A DNA stretch of 64,000 nt, taken from NCBI GenBank assembly GCA_003999685.1, contig CP021228.1:1178001-1242000 (forward strand). The letters run 5' to 3'. This document shows, piece by piece, positions 55,969 through 64,000 of the stretch. A model generated the notes under the pieces. That model worked only from the letters and a program-made list of their open reading frames with translations, had not been told where the DNA came from and made no database searches. The first letter of the stretch is position 1; each line of letters opens with the position of its first letter. Position numbers and translations under genes: made by a program. This stretch comes from Taiwanofungus camphoratus. Its lineage: Eukaryota > Basidiomycota > Agaricomycetes > Polyporales > Taiwanofungaceae.

Positions 55969-56259
55969 CTAGGATGAGATACCCTTTGAGACCAGAACTG
56001 AGGCCACATCCCACACCACATTTGCAGACTGTCCAACCCTGAGTTGAATCTCATTGTTGAATGAGGTGGGAGCCACACCTGCATCAATCTTCTCTAATTC
56101 ATCAAATGAATATATGTGTCCAGCTGCTATGTTTTCACCCTCAAGTTGAGGATCAATTGGCAACACATTTTGATCAATGGTGCGCTGTGCAAGCTTGTCA
56201 AATGCAGCATCAATATCTTCCATACTGACTCCCTCAGGCCCTTTCAAGACAGAGCCCAT
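55969..56259 (-). pseudogene. Unknown transposon-like coding fragment
   Basis: Frame gives MEDIDAAFDKLAQRTIDQNV, GHIYSFDELEKIDAGVAPTS and QLRVGQSANVVWDVASVLVS. Acidic, short, ends in a stop near 55970. Possibly the C-terminal tail of a transposase; not recognised. Confidence 0.35.
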
Positions 56260-56269
56260 TCAGTGAAAA

Positions 56270-56578
56270 ACCCCGTTGCAACAGGCCAATAAACGCTGAG
56301 TTTGGCCCATTGTGAACGGGCTGTCTGACGTCGGCCGACCATTGAAACAAGCCCCATTGCAATGGGTCGGCCGGGTGTGAATGTATTCCCATTGCAATGG
56401 GTCGGCCGGTGATGGGACCTACCCATTGCAACAGGTCGGCTGGCGATGGGACCTACCCGTTGTAATGGGTCGGCTGACGATGGGACCTACCCGTTGTAAC
56501 GGGTTGGCCGGCAATGGGACCTACCCATTGTAACGGGTTGGCCGGCAATGGACCCATCCTGTTGCAATGGGTCAGCCA
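56270..56578. repeat. 34 bp minisatellite with palindromic core, copy 2
   Basis: About nine units such as GGCAATGGGACCTACCCGTT, then GTAACGGGTTGGCC. Same unit length and core as 29212-29653, opposite orientation. It stops 41 bp before the 5' LTR of gypsy element 2. Confidence 0.8.
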
Positions 56579-56619
56579 GCCATTCCTTATTTCCAGGGAT
56601 GCCCCCTGGCCCTTGCATC

Positions 56620-57233
56620 TGTTACAAGGCGATACAGGTGTGGGCGTACATTTCATTTTTCTCCTTACTTCACGGACTAGTGGGTCATGTACACTTATGA
56701 TTATCACCACCATTCCAGATGGGCTGTCCATCCCTGCTTAGTTATGGACCGTTACTCAGAGGGGGCCATCCGGGCCTCTGACTCAAGGACACTTAGTAGG
56801 TACTGATACCTGTGGGGCGAGGGCCGACTTGCCCTAAGCCCACCGTAGTACTTAAGGGGTTGACTCACTGCGGAGTACCCCAATCTTGTCCTCTTGTTTC
56901 CTACCTTGTTTATTACCTTCGTTACTAGTCACCATAGGTTACACTTCGGTAGCCTTAGCCTCACCGTGTACTTGGACACCATCGTTGTCCTTGTACTTTG
57001 TATATACCTTCGTCTATTCAACGGGTCTTCTCAGACCATCTACTCTCTTGTGACTACACTTGGAGCTAGACGACACGACATAGCCTGCAACTCTCTCGAG
57101 ACCGTTGGGCTAGCGGTTGAAGACTTAGGTGTATACTTGTCATCAGCCAGGCTGATTCCTTGCATACACACTTGACTACTCAATGACTCACCATCACTAG
57201 TAGTCGCTTATGGGCATAGACACCCCCATAACA
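56620..57233 (+). repeat. 5' LTR of gypsy element 2 (family A)
   Basis: 614 bp, TGTTACAAGG...CATAACA. Followed by TTAGGACAAGATTCC, which matches the internal edge of gypsy element 1 except for transitions, so this LTR belongs to the element and is not a separate insertion. That gives the sense strand for all family A LTRs. No matching target duplication because the right end is lost. Confidence 0.85.
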
Positions 57234-60200
57234 TTAGGACAAGATTCCAACTTCTATCTGCGGATAGCGAACCCGAATCTGAAACGAATGAACGAAACAC
57301 CCGAACCTCACCAACGTCCTCATAGGCAGGATTGGATAAGACCAGCGTCTCGAGAAGGGACTGGCAGGAGGAGACTACTTGACTACAAGTACACACCATC
57401 ATTTGCCCACCAGAGAGAGAGAGAGAGGCACGAACAGGATGAAACGATTCCTGGCGATAGTCCGGAGAGCTATTGCCTGGCGAAGAAAACTGAAAGAAGG
57501 GAGAGAAGAGGAGGAACTCCCACGACCAGAAATAGTCGAAGAAAACGCACTCGGGATTCCGTGGAATGGACCGCTCACAGCGAGTGACGATGACCTTGGA
57601 CTTTATCAACCCTCCACTGGTGTCCTAAACCAGGGACAGGGAGGTGCAGGCCCCAAGGAAGAACAACAGCATGACCACACCAAAGCAACGTCAACATCAC
57701 AGATGCAGATGCGCCACTGGAAAAAGCGGAGCTGTTATCGATGCAGGAAGTCAGGACACACAGTCAAGGAGTGCCCTGAACCCAGGAAGCTCAAACGAAG
57801 GGGAGGTGATCACCATAGCTCAGTTGAAGCCGATGACGAACAGGGTAACCAGTATGGGATGGAACCCGGACTTTCACAACCCCCTGAGGCAATCGGGGGA
57901 GTAGGCTCCGGGGGGGAGGATTCACTCCCCATCATCACAGAACCCTTGTCACAATGGCCGACCAGCAAGAGCGATTTTATGTTGGAAGAAACCCAGCCAT
58001 ACCCTTGTCCACCAGCAGACTACTGGGGCAGTGAAGAATCTGATGGATTGATAGAGCTACCCATGACAGGGACCCCATGAGCATACCCAGATGAACCGAA
58101 CATCGAAAGCGATGAAGGCATGTCAGCGGAACTCACACATGCCAGGTTTTCTCTAAGGCAACCCAACTCGACGCACGAACTGCCAAAACCCTCGATACGG
58201 AATGTAATTACTGGACTTCGCAAATGCCATACACTCTATTTGCCTGGCTACTTTGTTGTAGGGGAAAAAGCCATCACAGTTTGCCCCCTACTGGACAGTG
58301 GGGCCGATGCTAACTTAGTTCACCCGGACTTTGTGAAGAAATGGGGATTCCCTACCAGACCACTACCACGAACAGTGATCTCCACCACCATTGATGGGAG
58401 TGCAAACAAAGGGGGGCCCATCACCCATCGAGTCGAAGGCAGTATCCACCTACAAGGAAATGATGTCCCGACTAACTTCTACGTCTCCGACATTGGACCA
58501 CTCGATGTTGTACTTGGCAACCCCTGGCTTGCACAGGTCAACCCAAAAATCGACTGGGTAAAAGGGACGCTCGACATTGACCAAGCCAGGCTTACTGAAT
58601 GGCAAGGGTACTATGCCTGGATCATGGCCCAACCGACCACAAATGGGATTCCTCTCTGCCATGCCTCTGTACATGAGGATGACGATGAATTAGAGGAGAT
58701 AATATGTGCATACACACGGGGAGAAGGTGTTCTAGGCGTCTTCCAAGACGCATCCGAACCACTAGTAGACAAGGAAGGCCTGCTAAGGACACCCAAATAC
58801 CACCAATCGAAGTTGAACCGGGGAAGCCCAGTCAACGGCTCGAAGCAGTTCATAGCAACAGCCAGACAGACTAGTACACCTCTGATGCCTCCCGACCAAG
58901 AACTGCGAATCGAGGACATGGTACCAGAATACCTGCTCGACTACAAAGACCGGTTTGAAAAGGCAGTGGCCAAGCAATTCCCTGAACTTCGACCATGGGA
59001 CCATGCTGTCGAAACCAAACCCGACTTTGTGCCAAGAAAGTGCGGTGTCATTCCACTATCACGAGCAGAACAGGTTGAGATGGATAAGTTCCTGGACGAG
59101 AATCTAGCAATGGGATATCTGCAAGAATCCAAGTCACCCATGGCCTCCCCAGCATTCTTTGTCAAGAAGAAGGATGGCGGGCTCCAACCCTGTCAGGACT
59201 ACCGGTACCTTAACAACAGCACGGTGAAAGATGCATACCCACTCCCACTTATTGGAGAATTGATCAACAGACTGACCAAAGCGACTGTCTTCACCTCTGT
59301 AATGGGTACAACAACGTATGCATCAAGGAGGGCGACCAATGGAAGGGTGCTTTTATGGTCAATCATCATGGAACCAAGAAACTGGTCGAGCCAACGGTCA
59401 TGTTCTATGGCAATGCCCTGGCAACCTTTCAACGACTCATGAATGATGGGTTTGAGGACATGCTCACGGAAGGATGGCTCGTCATCTACATGGACAACAT
59501 CCTGATCTTTTCTGATGATGCTGCGGTCCACAAGGAATGAACACGGTGCAACGGTTGCAGGAGTTAGACCTCTTTGTCAAACCACAGAAGTGTGCATTTG
59601 ACGTCCAAGAAGTCGAATTCTTAGGAATGACCATCACACCGGACCAAGTCCACATGGACAAAGACAAGCTACGAGGCATTGAGGACTGGCCGACGCCAAC
59701 CAAGGTCAAAGATGTTGAACGATTCTTGGGTCTAGCTAACTTCTACTGCCGGTTCATACGGGGATTCTCTGACATCGCCCATCCCTTGAACACTCTAAAG
59801 AAAAAGGGGGTACAGTGAAACTGGACTGCGAAATGCGAGACCGCCTTTAGAGAACTCAAGCACCGCTTCTGTGAAACCCCGGTCCTTACCATGATCGACC
59901 CAGAGAAACCATTCGTGATCGAATGTGATGCATCCTTGGTAGTGACAGGAGCGGTACTACAGCAGGAAGGTTTCGACGGGAAACTGCACCCCACGGCATA
60001 TCTCTTGAAGTCGCTGAACAAAGCAGAATGAAACTATCAGATCTACGATAGGGAACTGTTGGCAATTGTACGAGCACTCGAAGAATGGCGCCACCATTTG
60101 GAAGGGGTGAAACACCCAGTTACAATCATAATGGACCACAAAAACCTGACGTACTTCAGGGAAGCCCAGCGACTCACACGACGACAGGTGCGATGGCAGC

Positions 60201-60304
60201 TGTTGCTATCGCAGTTTGAACTACGGTTAGAAAACCGGAAAGGCAAGCACCTTGTAGTCACCGACGCACTCTCACGATGACCAGGCCACCCTGGGGGTGA
60301 GCGG

Positions 60305-60781
60305 TGAAACAATTTCTATTTCTTATCATTACCACGGTCATTGCTTACATATGGACTATTACTGTACGGGCCCCGGATTGGCCCCGCTTATGCATAGGAC
60401 TCTGACTCATATCCGGGCCGCTTACCACATTCCTCATCACTCATACATATTGCTAATACGCCCGGATCGCACCACTCTCTGTTTATCTATAGTCGTACCA
60501 CATTACGGACCTCCTGCCCTAGAGTAGTTCTTGGTCCGTGCTTATGATTGGTATTTGTATATATAGCATGCATCTTAGCTTAGGTCGGACCTTAAGTCTG
60601 ATCTTGTTACTATCATATTCGTGTCTTGTATCCTCTCGCTCATATCTGAGTGATACTCACTCGAGTCTACGGACTTCACGACACTCAGTCTATATCGACC
60701 ATAAGACCTCGCCACCTTCTATCGTGGTCAGGCCCTCACGTTTGAGGCAACGCATAGGATCCGAGATACCAATTTGTATCA
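60305..60781. mobile_element. Solo LTR, family C, nested in gypsy element 2
   Basis: 477 bp, TGAAACAA...TTGTATCA, with exact 5 bp target duplication AGCGG at 60300-60304 and 60782-60786. Reverse orientation to 20151-20704. It sits between RNase H and integrase. Confidence 0.92.
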
Positions 60782-62575
60782 AGCGGGACAATGAGGACGT
60801 CGTCCTCCTCCCCGATGAACTCTTCCTCAATGCCACTAATACAGCCATCATTGAAAGGATACGTGAATGTCGTAGCCACGATAAGATGGTCATTGAGACA
60901 ATTGACGCTTTAAAATGGGGGAAGGTACCGCCATTCAAAGGCACAGGATTTGCGCACACAAAACTGGCAGATTGGGACGTTCAGGAAGGTTTAATTTTCT
61001 ATAAAAATCGGGTCTACGTGCCTCCTGATGATGACCTGCATCGAGACGTCATCCGACTCTGCCACGACACACCTGCCATGGTACACCCTGGTGTCCAAGG
61101 CACCTTTGCCATTGCCAAAAGAGACTGGTTCTGGTACGGAATGGCCACGTACATTGAGAAGTACGTCGAAGGATGCGCCAAATGTCAAGAAAACAAGGTC
61201 AACATGCACCCAACACGGCCACCGATGCATCCAATTCCCACTGAACCAAACTCCAGGCCGTTCTCACACATCTCAGCGGACTTCATCACCGACTTACCAG
61301 AGTCAAAAGGCTTTGACGCACTAATGGTAGTTGTCAACTGAGAACTGTCCAAGGGGATCATCTTGATTCCATGCAACAAGACCATCGATGCAGTCGGAAC
61401 AGCAGAGGCGCTTCACCAGAACGTCTATCGGCGATATGGACTGCTGGACAGGATGATATCGGACAGAGGTCCTCAGTTCGCAGTGGCAGTCTTCCGTGAA
61501 TGGTGCAAGCTAACCGGGGTCAAGGCAGTAATGTCCACCGCCTACCACCCCCAGTCTGATGGAAGTACTGAGCGCGTCAACCAAGAGCTTGAAGTAGCAT
61601 GGTGGATCCTATGCGCGAACAACCCGCATGACTGGGCGAAGTTCATCCCTGAATTCGAGTTCGCGCACAACCAGGTACCACATGCAGGACGAAAGGAGTC
61701 ACCATTCAAGCTGATCATGGGATATGATCTGAAAGCCATTGGCTCCCCTAAGGCATCAGAAAAGTACTCGTCCATCAAGGACCGCCTCTCAACCATCAGT
61801 GAGTCCAGAAAGGAAGCCTTGGTGGCACAAGATCTGGCCGCACAGCTTATAGCGGAACGAACACGGCAGCCATGGAAACCGTTCGAGAAAGGTGCACAGG
61901 TTTGGCTAGAAGCCATGAATCTTCGACTAAAGATTCCAAAAAAGTTTGCCCCAAAACGCGTAGGACTGCTCAAGATAGCCGAAGTCCTAGGACTGCTGAC
62001 ATACAGGCTGCAGCTACCGAAAACATGGAAGATACACCCAGTATTCCATGCATCGCTGTTGACACCATACCAGGAGACTAAGAAACATGGCCTGAACTTT
62101 ACTAGGCCACCCCCAGAGTTAGTCGATGGGGATGAAGAATATGAAGTCGAGGGCATTCGTGGGCATCGTGTCCGACATGGGAACTGGCAGTTCCTGGTCA
62201 AATGGGTTGGGTGGCTGAACTCCACTAACACATGGCAGTCGGAGGCAGACTTAATGAACTAGTCTGAGATCCTCGAACGGTATAAGAGGGTCAACAAGTT
62301 ACCAGCAAGGCCCCAGATGAACGCCCGGTACACCCACATCTGCAGATACGCATACACCTGTGGCTCACCTGGAGAATGACACTACGATGTCCACTCATAC
62401 AAACCCCCACTCTCAGTCCATGCACTTGAACCACAGTGCAGCAAACATATGGGCCCTCGCACCCTGGGTGCGGACAAGGCAGACTCGGGCCCATCCATAC
62501 GACGCAGTGCAGGAGACAGTGCCCCCATATGCCGCATTGGATGATCCATACAATCACTGGAGGCTGGCACACCGG

Positions 62576-64000
62576 TGATGAGTCCCATAGCCTCCTGGGC
62601 CCCAAATCGTGATTTTAGGAGCTTTCTAATCCCCCAACCGACCACTCTAAGACTCTTCTACAGCCTACGACAGGAGGGATAGGTCCCTATAATATTCCTA
62701 ATGCCCCCTTTCCTTCCTAAACCCTCCTAACACCCTACGAAGTCTTGCAAAGTCACATGAGGTGCTACGAGGTTTCGAATGCTAGACACGAAGTCCCTAA
62801 CTCCTGCTAAGTCCACTATCAGACACTGCCGGTCCTCCCATACTGTTCCATTGGATCTAGGTCCTATCTACTACGTCACTCATCCTGGGCTTAGCTAAGA
62901 AGTCTTAGCTAAGTCTCTCCTAGCTCTTGTGATTGCAGCTACCTCCGATAGGCTCCGAAACGGTCTGAAGTTCCGGAAGTTGGACTTAGGAAGCCTTGCG
63001 CACCCCATGGGTCTCAATCCTATGCCATAAGGTCATCCTAGGGCGTATCCATATGGCCCTCCACCCAGTTAGGACACCTCCTACCCCGATTAGGCCAAGT
63101 CCCGCTGCTAAGAACTTCGTGCGCTCTTAGCCCACTAAGATAGGTGATCATGGTGCATGGCTGCTCTCAGATAGTCATCCCACCCTCGTGAATGAAGTTG
63201 GTCACCTTTCTACCGTACATAGTTCCCCTGTTTCAGTTCCTATTTAGTTCCTATCCTCCTCATATTCACTTCGGAGCCCATGTGCTTTAGTACACATTTT
63301 GGACTCGTAAGGATCACTTCGTGCAAGAATAGTTCACCTCACGCTCCCCTACTTAGTCAGAGGTAGTTTACTATATACGACAGAGACCCCTCAGTGCACG
63401 CTTCTCTCTTTGGAATACAAGTTCCCCTGTAGCTCCAATCTCAGGAAAGCGTCACGAGTACAACCTTAGGAACGGTCCTAAGGCCCCTAAGTCTCCACCC
63501 CAGCTCCGTTTCAGTACCTTTGAACTACGTCTACGCTCGTGATATATCTACGAACCACGTCTACGCTTCCCAAACTACGCACTACGATCTACGAAGTCGC
63601 CATGACTTCGCGCCCTTCAGCACCTCTTATAGCACCTATCCGGTAGGCCTCCGCCTTAGTTATACCTTTAGGCTCACATTGCGTCATTCCTACGTCCTAC
63701 GAATAACCCTACAACTCTCCCATAGCCTTCATCTCGGGCTATAGCACCTCCCTCTACGCCCTCGAACTCTCCGACCCACACCTCAAAGTCATCAGACACT
63801 TCAGAGCTTCCAGCAACCTCGTTCTCCAATTTCTATCCCAAGTATTAGCTCTCTGAACCCTCCGACCTCTCCTACAGGTCCCCTACCTAACTCTAGCTAA
63901 AAGGACTTTGCAGCTCCTACGAAGTCAGCTCATGCGATTTAGCTAAAACTTCGAAGGACTTCGCAGAATCTCGAAGGACTTCGCATACTTCGGAGGGCCT
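62576..64000 (+). mobile_element. 1.8 kb LTR-like repeat, family D, runs off the window
   Basis: Begins TGATGAGTCCCATAG directly after the truncated gypsy element 2 and matches the reverse complement of 43884 downward for its whole length. Rich in CTTCGAAGGACTTCG words near the end. No ORF. The last ~400 bp of the repeat would lie beyond the window. Confidence 0.65.

Larger units (their letters stand above)
56620..62575 (+). mobile_element. Ty3/gypsy chromodomain retrotransposon 2, broken fossil
   Basis: 5' LTR of family A at 56620-57233; internal parts in order: short gag piece with zinc knuckle CYRCRKSGHTVKECP near 57740, protease region with LDSGADANLVHP near 58300, reverse transcriptase ~58900-59820, RNase H ~59820-60280, integrase ~60790-62000, chromodomain ~62130-62290, trace of the extra ORF to 62575. 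The 3' LTR is absent; a family D repeat begins at 62576. A family C LTR interrupts it. About half a dozen breaks. Related to gypsy element 1 but clearly another family by its LTR. Older than its nested LTR. Confidence 0.88.

Noticed and set aside
56620-57233. LTR as a separate solo insertion
   Set aside because: The sequence right after it matches the internal edge of gypsy element 1 by transitions only, so it is that element's own 5' LTR.

Overview
The window looks like a transposon-rich stretch of a mushroom-forming basidiomycete (Agaricomycetes) genome. Evidence: genes are cut by many 50-65 bp GT-AG introns, and two FunK1 fungal kinases, a KDZ transposase with a cysteine cluster and a TET/JBP-like dioxygenase occur together, a set known from such fungi. 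Almost all recognisable genes outside the two kinases are decayed or cut.

Left part (1-6 kb): remnants of two host genes, a ferric reductase whose 5' part is replaced by an LTR, and RNA polymerase III subunit RPC6 on the opposite strand with a TGA at an Fe-S cysteine codon and a small inverted-repeat MITE five bases before its start codon. 7-29 kb: a KDZ DNA transposon neighbourhood, with transposase 15.4-23.8 kb, a TET/JBP-like 2OG-Fe(II) oxygenase 27.7-29.0 kb and at least four unnamed low-complexity companion genes. The transposase is split by a 4.3 kb hAT-like element (9 bp termini, 8 bp target duplication) that carries an intron-bearing copy of the histone acetyltransferase HAT1 plus a Gln-rich fragment, and is itself hit by a MITE and a solo LTR.

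31.1-45.2 kb: a second composite unit bounded by long imperfect inverted repeats. It holds intron-bearing fragments that weakly resemble the CPSF-A/DDB1 family. A nearly whole 8.2 kb Ty3/gypsy chromodomain element (32964-41175, target duplication GGCAC) sits inside it, and that element has a solo LTR of another family inside its pol. A 1.8 kb LTR-like repeat is also present.

45.7-55.2 kb: the best preserved host DNA. Two FunK1 kinase genes flank a 3' actin gene fragment whose coding sequence is open to the usual KCF end, and a decayed Smr-domain gene. 56.3-64 kb: a 34 bp minisatellite, a broken second Ty3/gypsy element interrupted by a third LTR family, and a copy of the 1.8 kb repeat that runs off the window.

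Nesting gives a relative history: KDZ before hAT-like element before MITE and LTR; TIR element before gypsy before solo LTR. Two dispersed minisatellites, one of 21 bp at seven loci and one of 34 bp with a perfectly palindromic 16 bp core at two loci, are the least explained patterns. All names rest on reading translated motifs by eye; no database search was possible.
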